Made by a program: the position numbers and the translations under genes. Positions 32,041 to 44,149 of a DNA stretch of 64,000 nt are shown in pieces; the first letter of the stretch is position 1, and each line of letters begins with the position of its first letter. Origin of the DNA: Isoetes taiwanensis (taxonomy: Eukaryota; Streptophyta; Lycopodiopsida; Isoetales; Isoetaceae); assembly GCA_021234155.1 (NCBI GenBank), contig JAJEKV010000161.1, positions 959,316 to 1,023,315 of the forward strand. The letters are read 5' to 3'. Under the pieces are notes generated by a model. It saw only the letters and a list, made by a program, of their open reading frames with translations, was not told the origin of the DNA and did no database searches.

Positions 32041-32441
32041 ATGGGTCTATCACCTATGGTTTACAAAGATAGGGAAATAAAATCCAAGCTTAAACATATC
32101 AATATCTAAAGTTCAGTGTCAAGAATTAAGCTAGAGTAAATCAATATAATAGTGGAAGTCATGGGTAAAACCCAAAAATCTTATTGTTCAAGTCAAATAT
32201 CATGATCCACGAATTTATTGTCATCAGAACGTGAATTCATTAGTGTCTCTAATGCATATCTCTAATTATATCATCACTAATTATCTCAATTGTGTTGTTG
32301 CACAAATGGCAGTATGCATCTAAACTAAGGCATGAAGTTTTAAGTTAAATCCCTTGTTTGATAGCCATTCAATGACCACCTTGGAATCGAAATTGCCGTG
32401 TGGCATTACAAATCGCACTTATAATTCCCTTGTGAAAACAT

Positions 32442-32446
32442 TAACC
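32442..32446. other. Empty target site of the chimeric retroelement
   Basis: A single TTAAC lies between GTGAAAACA and CATGCCGTC. Copy 1 has TTAAC on both sides of the 1760-bp insert. Confidence 0.92.
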
Positions 32447-32448
32447 AT

Positions 32449-32640
32449 GCCGTCACTCAGCCCCTAGCAGTTAGAAGTTGACCATTGTTTATTAGAACTT
32501 CTCAATCCATGGAATAAAAATGATCCAATGTTGTAGGAAGTGTCGCCGTCACTCAGCCCCTAGCAGTTAGAAGTTGACCATTGTTTATTAGAACTTCTCA
32601 ATCTATGGAATAAAAATGATCCAATGTTGTAGGAAGTGTC
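32449..32640 (+). repeat. 96-bp direct tandem duplication
   Basis: GCCGTCACTCAGCCCC through TAGGAAGTGTC is present twice back to back (32449 and 32545), with one C/T difference (AATCCATGG/AATCTATGG). Copy 1 has it once. Confidence 0.88.
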
Positions 32641-33440
32641 GTGCTAAAAGCTTGTTTCATATTCCATAATGGTCCTCCTTTTGGAAACTTCAAAATTCTT
32701 TGGAATTGGTAATTTCTTACACCGCGACATATGGCCATTTGAGTGAGTATAGGGATTGACATTACTATATAGGAGCAGTGTGCAGTTTGTGGTGTCTACT
32801 TCAAGCCTTAAATTTGAGAAATTAATATTGTATAAAGATTCACCTAGATTCCTTAAGATTCGCCATATGCCAAGCAACTATTCAAAGGCATATTGGTTTA
32901 ACATGGTCGATTCAAATTTCATGACTTTCGCACGATGGAATTTGGATCAACATTCTTCAGACATTGCAAGGAACTTCTCTAAATGGTCAAATTTGCACAC
33001 ACATGACAATCTTAGGAGGATGCATTCTAGATACGAATGGAGAAATCTGCAACTAATAAATTGTAGACATATAAAAGACAAATTAGAACCACCTCAGATC
33101 TTTAAAACATGTGCTACGTTGCTAATAATGCATTAAAAGAACACATAATTCTTACTGCATCTACATAGACTCCTCATAAAACCTTGCAAATTCTTAAGGG
33201 GAACTTTCAACTTTAGGAAGTCTAGCAAAAATCATAAGAGAATCTTCACAAGCTCTTAAGAATCTAAGGGAATCTTAAAGGGGCCTAGAGGAAATGAATC
33301 ATGAATCTACAATTAGAGGCTCGGGAACCATTTTTGCAACTTAAATCTTCAAGGAATCTAATAGAATGTTAAACGATCTAATAATTTTTTTGTAATATCT
33401 TAAGGAATCTTAAGGAACTTGGACAATCTAAGCAAATTAG

Positions 33441-33993
33441 ATTTGTGGTACATCTGAGTCGTTTCCAACACTTCCTTCGCAGCTTGAGCATTGGGAAAGA
33501 CAAATTAGTAGAATGCGCAGAAGTTTAAGTTCGATCTAACGCCATGTTTACATGGAATGAGGGCTTGCCCAAGACCGTCACACCTCTCTCGCTTATAAAT
33601 GAGAATGATGCTTTTGCCGTAATAATGGAAAGAGGATCTTTGCCAGCGATTGCCCGAATTACATCATGAGCTCGCATTTAATTTATAGTGAACGAGGTTT
33701 CAAAGGCCGATAGTCGAAAAGATGAATCATCTCTTTTGCTTCACGGCTCTTGGTGCGATGGAGTTCATAGAGCTCGAAGACGCCTTCGTCAATTGCACTT
33801 ATGGGTCGTATATACCATCACCGTTTGCTCTGTTTCAAAACCACACCAGCCATTACATTGGTATGTCCACGATGGTAATGACAGATATCCAAGAGCAGAA
33901 CAATATAGAGTTCCATTCACTTGGGTTGCATGCATAGCTTCCGTGCTAGAAGCTATAAATCCATATTGTGGATTGATAAGAAGAATGCAATAA
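33441..33993 (+). pseudogene. Helitron N-terminal fragment, copy 2, broken
   Basis: Nucleotide counterpart of 24664-25209. Numerous 1-4-base indels break the frame, so only pieces such as KMNHLFCFTALGA-like and HYIGMSTMV remain in different frames. The differences sit mainly in GC-containing words, while AT-rich stretches between them are unchanged. This could be true decay or assembly error (see findings). Confidence 0.7.
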
Positions 33994-36900
33994 TAGTGGT
34001 ACATTAAGTCTATTATCTAACATTAAGTCTCTCAGCATTCCTCTATTGTCCCATTATGAACACCTCTATTGTCCCAATATGAACACAGAGCTATAAGATG
34101 GTAAGCCCATCCAAATTTAAAAAAATGCAAATCCAAGAGTTAAGAATCAAAAGTTCAAGACCGGCTGCACCTATAACCATCAAGTTGATTACCATTTATG
34201 GCAGTAACCTTTGCCATTTCTGGCAGTAACCTTTGCCATTTTTGGCTATAACCTTTTGCCACCTCTCTGCAGTTGAAAGGGAGTTATTAGTACAATAGTT
34301 GCCTGTTTGACATAATCACAAAAATGGCAACTTGCAATTTCACCTTAAGTTTATCTCAACGTCAATCACATCTACAAAACAGGAGATCCGAATGGCAAGA
34401 TAAGGAGTTTTCCACTATTCACGAAGGAACACAGACTGCCTTTACCTTTGATGTTGCACAAAAACTCATGCAACAAGATCTTACTCCATTGGTCTGTCGA
34501 AAAAATATATTGTTTAGTAGAAGATACATCCCCAAGCCAATAAATCTCGTGACTCTTTCTCTTCCAAGCATGCATACATCAGCAAAGATATAACAAAAAG
34601 CAGGGGTTTATGCCCTTTCGGTATCTTGTCTGAGACAAATAGATCATATAGGCCTTATGCCAAATCCAAAGCTATTTGGCTATAGCTAGACTAGCAAGCA
34701 AATTTTAAAATGAAAGCTTACGATCTGGCCAAAGAAGAGAGGAAGACTTGTTGGAGCCTAATATAGGCTCTTGTTGCCCGGATGCAAAGCGAGATTCGAG
34801 AATAATTTAGAAGTTGTGGTTGCAAAACGGATGGCCATGGCATGCCGCGATAAATGGGCCTCATGGGCCTCAGACAAAAAGGGCTTCCAATACAAATAAC
34901 TTCAAATAACATTTTGTAATTACGTCTTTTGAAATCCAAGTGGTCTAACATTATGTAATTGTGATGGTGCTATCTTATGACCCCCGCAGGCTTTTCCATC
35001 CCCTTGGGCTCGGACTTCACGAATTGTGTCTCAGAGAACCTTAGGACCCCCATCGATATATCGCATTTGAGGTAATTCAGGGTTCCCCGCATTCTTTGTG
35101 TCCGAAGTTTTCAGATCTGCTTTGCATTTCTAGAGTTGTTGTAGGCTTTTGCAACGTTGCTAACCCCACTTTAGGAACCCCAAAGAAGAATGCATTCCAA
35201 GTAATCCAGGTTTTTGGAGAGTTAATGGTTAGGCATTCTGGTGGTCCTTCTCAAATGCAACCGTTTAGGCTAGGAAAATCGATTTAGCTCTGCAAATGCA
35301 AGTGCGTAAGACATTCAAATCATATAACTTGATTCGCAAAAGATCTTTGGATCTTCCTAAGGTCATAGTATAATTTACACGCACAAAAAGCGCACTAAAT
35401 TCGGCTCACCTTGGCTAACATCGATGCTAACCGTTGGAATAAATACCATATTATATTTTCCTTTTCGGACATGGTGCTCTGTTTTTATTTTAAAGTATTT
35501 CGCGTAGTCCGTGAATGTATATGAGACAAATAACAAAGATGTATAAGCTAATGTAGCTTGAGATCATAATATAGCTTAGATCTAAATAGTAAAATGCGGA
35601 AAAGAATGCAAGAATGGTTTTTCCCAAATTTTCCGATTGGGAAGCATCTGCAGATTAAGCATGTTAGAATTACATTTCCACACATGGCTAAATGAAGAGG
35701 CTTAAAGGGTGCAACAAAAACAAAGCCCCGTGTCAAAGGGTTCCAAAGAGCTAAACAAAGTCGCAATGTAAAACACAAAGGTTCATGGTAGGATTAAAAA
35801 GCGGGGAGAACAAGAATAAAGATAGACTTGTTAATTCCTTCAATATAGCCAAAGGAAAAAAGCTTACCATGGGATAATTCAAAATACTATGTGCATATGC
35901 AAAATTATGAATAAAATCCTACCAGATCTACATAATTCATTTTACCAACCGCAACATCTAATCGATATAATGGTCACGGGACAAAAAGACCATGAACAGG
36001 GGTTAAATGATTTAAGGAGCAGCCCAAAAACAAAGCCAGATCAAGCTTGTTAGAGTAATATTGCCACCCATGGCTACATGAAGAGGTATCTTGTGGTACA
36101 AAATGGAGGCAAATCCCAAAATCTATGGGTTTCAAAAAGCTAGACAATCTTCGCAACAAAGATAAAACCATAGTTCATGGTGGGACATAAATAGCGTAAG
36201 AAAATTAATAGCACAGACTTGTTATGCCAAAATAATGACTAAAACCAAGGTCTAGAAGTTCCAAAGAGCTAAAAAATGTCGCATCTTGTATCAAACAACG
36301 GTTCATGGTAGGGCATAACAAATAGAGCAAATTATCGGCAAGATGAATTGTTAACTTCATTACTACATCCAAAGGAACTAAGCTTACAATGTGATAATAC
36401 TAAATTATACGTGCATATGCAATATCACTAAGCCACTTCAGATCTACACAATTCATTGCATTAAAACCGACATCTACTCAAAATTAGGGTCACATGAGAC
36501 AACTGGAGGATAATAAATCGTCAATGACATTAAGCATCCGTGAGGCAAACAAAAACATAATGAGAAAAACTAGAGTGCCAAGTCATCAAGGCAACACCGG
36601 ATCCTAAATTAGTAGACCCAAAATGTTAGTGATGTAATCCCATAGCGACTGTAGCCTCGAGAGCCGAAAAATATGCCAAATCATAGACTAATGCGGAAAA
36701 ATATAGGGATGTGTGGAGCTTGGCATGAGAACAAAATTAAAAGCCAAAGGGTTATGAGTAGAACAAAGCAAATATCCCGAGTATTTATCCTCTGCAGATC
36801 AAGGAACCTAGCTGTTAATATGTATGATACAAACAATTTTTCTTTGGTCAATATCTAAGAAAGGCCATCGGTCAAGATTCAAGGCATAATTTAACTCCTT

Positions 36901-37457
36901 GCCATCACCACTAAAAATATAAGGTTCAGATCTAAATTATGCGTAACACCTACCCCCGGATCAGAACTTAAATAATAGCAAATTAACAAGTGAAGAGACT
37001 CTTTGGAAAACCATAGATCATTACAATCATTGGGCATCGATTGAGGCAAACATGGCTTGAGGAACATCAGCCTAGAAAATCAAATAGAAACATTAATCGA
37101 GAAATGCGGAATAGCCGATAAGAATCAACCAGTACATTGTCACGGAGAACTCCCCGGCTACTTCGAGATGTAATGTTTGGACATGAGATTTTATCGCCAG
37201 GGTTTGGCAATGCCCGGAATGCTCTCGAGACTCATAAAGAAAACGAAAAAAAAAAAAATTCCTTCCATAACTCGCCATAGTGCGCTACCATCGGGCCGCC
37301 AATGCAAGCAAATAAACAGAATAGAATTAAAGGAAGACTTTTACACGACCCCTCTTGTTATAGAGCGAGCTCCAAATCCGGTCATATTTGGAGCGCACGA
37401 AAATTACCATAAAGAACCGATCACGGAGCAAGAGTCTTGATCAACATTTCCTTTCCA

Positions 37458-38214
37458 AATGCGCGTAAAACAAAACGCACAATAAGAACAGAGCGATTGA
37501 ACAAAGATTTAGTACATAAATAGGAGCAAATGTCGAGGAATAATTCTAGATCTGGTAATCGGGCCGAGAACAAAATTGTTCGCCGCAAAACCAAAGGGTA
37601 ACTAAGAAAGCAATGCTAAACCAACCTGAACATTATGCTCATCCCGTAAGCGAAGGATTCCCCTCTTAACTTTCGAAATGTGGTGGGCGATTGCGGTCCT
37701 TTTGATTGAGAAAATCCTAAGGACACGATGATTGTATTACCCGATTCTTTCAAGGGCTTTAGAGCTTGCTTTCTATCTCGCTTCCAACTCCAAGAATAAC
37801 ACGCAAACCGACATTTCTAAGGAAGCAAAATCCGTGGTCTTCTTCGCCGTGGACGCTCTAGCTCTTCTATAGCCGCACGAGAATGGATCAAACAGAGCAA
37901 GGTTCTAACAAAATCGTTTCTTCTAGGATTTTTTGCAGACCACCGGATGAACTGTGAAGAAGACGGCAAGATAAAGCCCAAATTCAACCATTTTTGCGTC
38001 AATATTTCTAGACCGCCACATCGCTAGAAATGAGGAGCCATCAACAGCAACAAAGCGAAACTTCGAATGCCGCTCCACATTGCCGCCATAACACGAGTGC
38101 ACGAAGAAATCCAAGGTTCGAGCTCGCCCGGTGTGAGAACAGTAAATCGCTTTGCTCGAAAACCATTAGAATAGAATCCGCACATGTCACTATTAGAATA
38201 GAAAACCATAGATA
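37458..38214 (-). other. Unrecognised GC-richer stretch, possible gene start
   Basis: Minus-strand frames include MAAMWSGIRSFALLLLMAPH (signal-like) and VAVDGSSFLAMWRSRNI in another frame; none extends or matches a family I know. CG-containing words are frequent compared with the flanking repeats. It adjoins the end of tandem copy 2, so it is the original neighbour of that unit. Confidence 0.3.
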
Positions 38215-38610
38215 ATAATAAATTTGTGCAATAAATTCTCCATTTTCTTTCCCACGTCATCATAAAAATAAATGCTCCATAATTGCACATGCCACCATTA
38301 AATCACCCTTCAGCAATATTTTGACGACTAAGATATCACCTGCCCCTTTAATCTGACGGTCGAAAATAAAAGCCCCAAATAAAGGGGCTTTTGATCCGGG
38401 CCATCCATCCCCCAAAGAAATCAAGGGCCACGATTTCTCACGTGCCCGATCGACGGCCCAGGGATGGGGTGCATGCCCCATGCATGCCCCATGCATGCCC
38501 CCCCATCAAATCCAAGGGCTATTGTCGTGACACCTCAGAAAATCGACGGCCAGGATGAATCTCTACAAACTTTCAACCCCCCATAGGACCCATAATATAA
38601 TTGTATATAT
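38215..38610 (-). repeat. Hairpin-rich dispersed repeat, copy B
   Basis: Minus-strand counterpart of 59628-60028, alike through GTGGCATGTGCAATTATGG and GACGTGGGAAAGAAAATGG. It has the AAAGCCCC/GGGGCTTT hairpin at ~38372-38395 and the CATGCATG palindromes at 38475-38500. It ends at ...TTGTATATATA beside the next repeat. Confidence 0.85.
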
Positions 38611-38616
38611 ATAATC

Positions 38617-39240
38617 AAACTATATATATTCTTAGTAGGCTCTGGCATATTCCATGGAATCTTTCGATCCTGGCCGTCCGATCTGCCACGTGGCACTTTG
38701 GACGGCTGAGATGCGCTGGTGATCGTCGATTATACAATTTTCGATCCTGGCCGTCCAAGGGCCAGATGGACGGCCGAGATGCGCTGGTGATTGTCAATTA
38801 TGCAACTAGCGAATCTGACCGTTGGATATGATGAGGTGGACGATCCTACGGTCCACATTGATTCTTGGCCTGCCACGTGGCACGATCTTGAGCTTTGATT
38901 GGATCCAAGATCCTACGGTCCATGTTGCATGCTCGGGGCTTAATCTGACCGTTGGTAATGATGAGGTGGCCGATCCTACGATCCACATTAATTCTTGGTC
39001 TGCCACGTGGCGCGATCTTGGCCTTTGATTGGATCTAAGATCCTACGGTTCCACATTAATTCTTGGGCTGCCACGTGGCGCGATCTTGACCTTTGAATAG
39101 ATGTAAGATGCTACGGATCCTACGGCTCATGTTGCTTTGCATGTATCCTATGTGGTTCTACGGTTCAGATTGATCCTAATGCTTGGTTCAAGATCCTACG
39201 GCTCATATTGTATGCTCGGGCCTTAATATTTTTAATTAAT
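38617..39240 (+). repeat. G-box-bearing repeat R3, copy 1
   Basis: It starts AACTATATATATTCTTAGTA next to a TA tract. It carries four G-box palindromes, TGCCACGTGGCA/G, at 38684, 38871, 39001 and 39069, in a ~130-bp repeating context with GACCGTTGG and GATCCTACGGTCC. It then runs into a CCGTAGGATC body and the tRNA-like head at 39279. Copy 2 at 40178-40525 is nearly identical for ~330 bp. Confidence 0.8.
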
Positions 39241-39278
39241 TTTAAAGACAAGCTTTTAAAAGTTCTTATGTTGTTTAG

Positions 39279-39349
39279 AGGATTTGAGCCCTCGACCTCA
39301 TGACCCCCACAAGGGGGGTCTGGGAGGAAACTCCTTAACCAACTCTCCC
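39279..39349 (-). repeat. tRNA-like head at the end of R3 copy 1
   Basis: Minus strand: GGGGAGAGTTGGTTAAGGAG then box B GGGCTCAAATCC, followed by TCTAAACAACATAAGAACTT. The same layout as 6241-6313. Confidence 0.5.
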
Positions 39350-39399
39350 CATTTCCATTGTTGCTCATATATGTCCTTTTTTTTAGATAAGGTTACCTT

Positions 39400-39850
39400 T
39401 TCTTTTGGAACTTTGCAACCACTCAACGTAGAATGCTTAGAATGAAGCAAATGCTCATGGGCAAGCACCCTAGTCTAAAAATAACAAGTTCTTGAAACTT
39501 TGTAAGGACCTCAGTCTAAAAATAGAAACTTTTTTGAAACTTCGCAAACGCTCAAAATAGAATGTTCTAGAATGTTTTGGATGTTGTAGGGTCTTCTAGA
39601 ATGGTGTTTTATAGCTAGATAGCTCTAGAACATTGTAGAATATTCTGGAATGTTCTGGATGCCCAAGGGTAAGCACCTCAGTCTAAAAATAGCAACTTTT
39701 TTGAAACATTGCAGCCACTCAATGTAGAATGCTTAGAATGAAGCAAATGCTCATGGGCAAGCATCGCAGTCTAAAAATAGCAAGTTCTTGAAACTTTGTA
39801 AGGACCTCAGTCAAAAAACAGAAACTTTTTCGAAATTTTGCACCACAAGA
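39400..39850 (+). repeat. Diverged monomers of the 220-bp satellite family
   Basis: CACCTCAGTCTAAAAATAGC, CTTTTTTGAAAC and ATGCTCATGGGCAAGCA occur twice about 300 bp apart (39417 and 39715), as in the 7265-8740 array but with TTCTAGAATGTT pieces between them. Confidence 0.7.
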
Positions 39851-39918
39851 ACCTGCTAAATTAGAACATGCACCGTAGGATCGATGCGCCAGCCCCATCG
39901 GTGCCCCAAAATTTTCTA

Positions 39919-39923
<5 letters not shown>

Positions 39924-39956
<33 letters not shown>
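39924..39956 (+). repeat. Poly(A) run, 33 nt
   Basis: Pure A run after CTACCCTC. No coding or retroposed gene precedes it, so I do not call it a poly(A) tail. Confidence 0.9.
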
Positions 39957-39959
<3 letters not shown>

Positions 39960-40177
39960 AATGTTTACTTTTTTCTTAAATATTGAAGCTTCAAAGACTT
40001 TAGAAAATTGAAACATAGACAACCCAAAATATGCAGACTTTAGAATATGCACCATAAACCCTTAAAAAACTAGAACGTAGACAAAGTAGAACATACACAC
40101 CCTAGAACATGCACCATAGGAACAATGCGCCTTCCCCATCGGCGCCCCACTTGTATATATATATATATATATATCAA

Positions 40178-40525
40178 ACTATATATATTCTTAGTAGGCT
40201 CTGGCATATTCCATGGAATCTTTCGATCCTGGCCGTCCGATTTGCCACGTGGCACTTTGGACGGCTGAGATGCGCTGGTGATCGTCGATTATACAATTTT
40301 CGATCCTGGCCGTCCAAGGGCCAGATGGACGGCCGAGATGCGCTGGTGATCGTCAATTATGCAACTTGCGAATCTGACCGTTGGATATGACGAGGTGGAC
40401 GATCCTACGGTCCACATTGATTCTTGGCCTGCCACGTGGCACGATCTTGACCTTTGATTGGATCCAAGATCCTACGGTCGATGTTGCATGCTCGGGGCTT
40501 AAGGGGGATGCTTTTAAAAAATTTT
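40178..40525 (+). repeat. G-box-bearing repeat R3, copy 2
   Basis: Begins at a (TA)n tract, CAAACTATATATATTCTTAG. Two TGCCACGTGGCA palindromes lie at 40243 and 40430. It is followed after ~20 bp by the second-type tRNA-like head on the minus strand. Confidence 0.8.
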
Positions 40526-40534
40526 ATGTTGTTT

Positions 40535-40597
40535 AGAGGATTTGAACCCCTGGTCACTGGCCCCCAAACCCTATACTCTAGCCACTAGACCAAGCAT
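40535..40597 (-). repeat. tRNA-like head, second type
   Basis: Minus strand: GCTTGGTCTAGTGGCTAGAG (box A) to GGTTCAAATCC (box B). Similar to 7051-7112. Confidence 0.5.
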
Positions 40598-40832
40598 CAA
40601 TTTGTTCAAAAAAATAAGGTTTCATAAATAGTTAAGGGTAACTCTAGTGAGAATGTGTAAACCCTAATGCATGGAACAATATCCCACATGCATAGATGGC
40701 AGGAATAGCTCCTTTTTACAGTATATAAGAAGGGGCTTGGTATGAAGATGAGTATTGCAGTTTTTACGCCCGGTTTCGGTGGATGGGTAAGTAGGTGAAT
40801 TTAAGAGTAGGAAGTTTCTTTTCCTAATTAGG

Positions 40833-40987
40833 CCCCCCCCCCCCTCCCCCCCCCCCCCAGGCACCCTTGCCCGCTTACCCTCCCCTCTCCCGGTTACCCT
40901 CCTCCTCCCTCCGGTTATCCCCTCCCTGCCCGCTTACCCCCCTTCCCTCCCTGGCTTACCCCCCCCCAGGTTACCCCCCCCCCCCCT
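40833..40987 (+). repeat. C-rich/polypyrimidine tract with CCGGTTACCC units
   Basis: C runs of 9-13 flank five or six degenerate units of CCGSTTACCCYC. The minus strand is therefore a series of G runs with short loops and could form G-quadruplexes. A shorter C run is at 41120-41135. Confidence 0.8.
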
Positions 40988-40999
40988 CTGTTCTAAGCT

Positions 41000-42745
41000 A
41001 AAAATTGAAATTTTTTAAAAAATGATTTTGTGTAAATGTTATTTTATTGTGTATAAAATTGTTTTGTCTATTGTTATAAAATTGTTTTGTCTTTTACTAT
41101 GTTTCCCTTCCTAATTAGGCTCCCCCCCCCCCACCCCATGTTTTAACGTAAAAATTGAAATTTTTTAAAATTGTATAAAATGGTTTTGTCTATTGTATAA
41201 AATTGCTTTGTCTATTGTTATAAAATTGTTTTGTCTATTATTATAAAATTATTTTTGCCAATATTTATAAACTATGTGCTTAATATTGCGTTGAGCTTTT
41301 TAAATTCTTTTTATTAGTGTTTAATAATTTTAATTTTTTTGTGCAAATAGTGGCTGGCAATTTTAATAGTAGTTGGCAATTTTAGTAATTGTTTTTGTTT
41401 TCTATATATTTACTCAAATGTTGGTATTTGAATCCATAGCAATTGTATAATGCAAATGGTCTTTAAGCTTTAAGCATTAGATTCATGTAAAATACAAAAA
41501 AAAAAAAAAAAAAATTTCTTTTATTTGTGTTCTATCTTTTTTAATGTTTTGTGTTTATTTATGCTTAATAATCATCATGTTAATTAATTAAAGGACTGTT
41601 TTAATTTTCTTGTGCAAATATTAGCTAGCAAATTTAGATTTATTTTTCCTCATGTCCTATTTGAATCCGTAGCCAGAATTTTTTCAATGTTTTCTTTTAT
41701 TTGTATTTAATTTTGCTATGTTTTTTATGTAATGGATCTTTTTAATTTTCTTGGGCAGATAGGCTGTAGCAATTTTAGTAAATGTTTTCTCTTTTAAACA
41801 TATTTGCTGAAATGTTATTGCCTGAATCCATGCCCATTGTATAATGCAACTGAAAATTTGCCTCTGACCCCCCTTTCCATATCAATCCTCCTCCGCAACC
41901 CACCGTGGTAACCCCATGTTCTAGCCCACTCCATGTTCTAGCTAATCCTCCTCCTCCTCCCCCCTCGCCTCGGGTGTTCTAGCCCATAATTTGTGCTCAA
42001 GTTAATGCTTACAAATGTCTCGCACCCCCCCCCAATGTTCTAGCTCCTTTAGTCTTTAGTTTAATTGTGATTACCCACTTGAGACACAAATGCAACTCCT
42101 ATAATTAGCTTAAGTTGTGTATTCTTTTGAATTTGCTTTATTGGGCAATCAACAAATGAGGAGTAGAAAAGTTGGACCTTTTAATTAAATTTTAATTATC
42201 CACTTAAGACACAAATACAACCCCATAACATATGCCGTACATACCTAAACAATTACATGAAATGAAGATATTTCATTAATATCAACATGCATTCCAAAAC
42301 CAAATAACTTATATGAAATGGGCATATTTCTTTCCTAGATAATGCAATCTCTTGTGTGCATGGTAAATATGTGTTAACTCATGATTATGATAAATACCTC
42401 GTACAAAATTCAACAATTAGCAAACAATCTCTCGCGTTGCAGTATTAACTCATTAATGCAAGGGGTTTGAGATTTGTAACATAAAAATTGCTAGAAAATA
42501 CAACTTTTTCTAGAATGTCAATTTCAAGAAGTAGCAACCATAAGCACCGCCAAAACTTGCGCTTCCTTTTGCCCCAGCCCTCCCCAACTCTACTAACTCC
42601 ACTATGAAATACCGAACTTGAGCCTGCCCCCAATGTATATTATCCATGCCATTATAATAGCATTAATACCCAATCAATTATGAAACCACATAGCTTGCGT
42701 CCGGCTGCCCATTTACACCTCCTTCCTTTGCGTCTGCCCCATCGG
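41000..42745. other. T-rich DNA without genes
   Basis: TATAAAATTGTTTTGTCTAT repeats four to five times at 41050-41250, with poly(A) at 41489-41512. Several C-rich patches with CCCATGTTCTAGC are at 41130-42050. No coding signal. Confidence 0.5.
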
Positions 42746-42754
42746 CGCCCCACT

Positions 42755-43499
<745 letters not shown>

Positions 43500-43500
<1 letters not shown>

Positions 43501-43800
43501 TTAGCTCCAACTGCAACGGAACGATGCCAAAGCACCACTCATTGGAAAGTTCTCGACGAGAGGAATCCAATGGTGTAGGTCCCACCTTCATCCGACCCCT
43601 CTATTGCAATTTTTCGGCCCTTGAAGCTGATTATAAAAAAGAAGCTTCCTAGAAAGTCTATTCATTAATGATAGTGTCACCTCATTAACTTTTATAAAAA
43701 AGAAGCTTCCTAGAAAGTCTATTCATTAATGATAGTGTCACCTCATTAACTTTTAAATTAAATAAGGATGCCACCTCACCTCTTTTAATAAAGAAATTGT
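43500..43800 (+). repeat. Module L with a 61-bp direct duplication
   Basis: Module L, then TTATAAAAAAGAAGCTTCCT through CCTCATTAACTTT twice in a row (43631 and 43692). Confidence 0.8.
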
Positions 43801-43839
43801 AATTTAATAAAAAATTTAATGGTTAAGATTTCTCCTCCC

Positions 43840-44118
43840 CCTTTTGAACCAATGGTTAAGATTGACTGCACCAAAAAACACATTTTAAGGGACCTTCCTT
43901 GCACCTTCCCTTAAAAAAAATCAAGGGCCAAGATTTCTCGCGTGCCCGATCCACGGTCCAGGGATGGGGTGCATGCCCCATGCATGCCCCATGCATGCCC
44001 CCCATCAAATCCAAAGGCCGTTGTCGTGCCACCTCAAAAAATGGACGGCCGAGATGAATCTCTACATAATCTCTACATAGCTTTAACCCCCCATAGGACC
44101 CATAAAGTAATTGTATAT
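43840..44118 (-). repeat. Hairpin-rich dispersed repeat, copy C
   Basis: Minus strand from 44118: TACAATTACTTTATGGGTCC, ATGGGGGGTTAAAGC, CATGCATG blocks, then GGTGCAAGGAAGG. It faces a related block (44150-44440, +) across a TA-rich spacer, making a head-to-head pair. Confidence 0.75.
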
Positions 44119-44149
44119 ATATAATAGATATATATCTATTATCTATTAT

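Larger units (their letters stand above)
28685..37457 (+). repeat. Tandem duplication, copy 2 (8.8 kb)
   Basis: It is colinear with copy 1 from its first base but without the three copy-1-only segments. From 28685 to ~33460 the two copies are nearly identical. From ~33470 to the end they differ by many short indels and substitutions. After CTTTCCA (37457) the sequence departs from copy 1, giving the only view of the DNA that originally lay beyond the unit. Confidence 0.92.

Noticed and set aside
39924-39956. Poly(A) tail of a processed pseudogene
   Set aside because: No gene-like sequence or target duplication precedes the A run.
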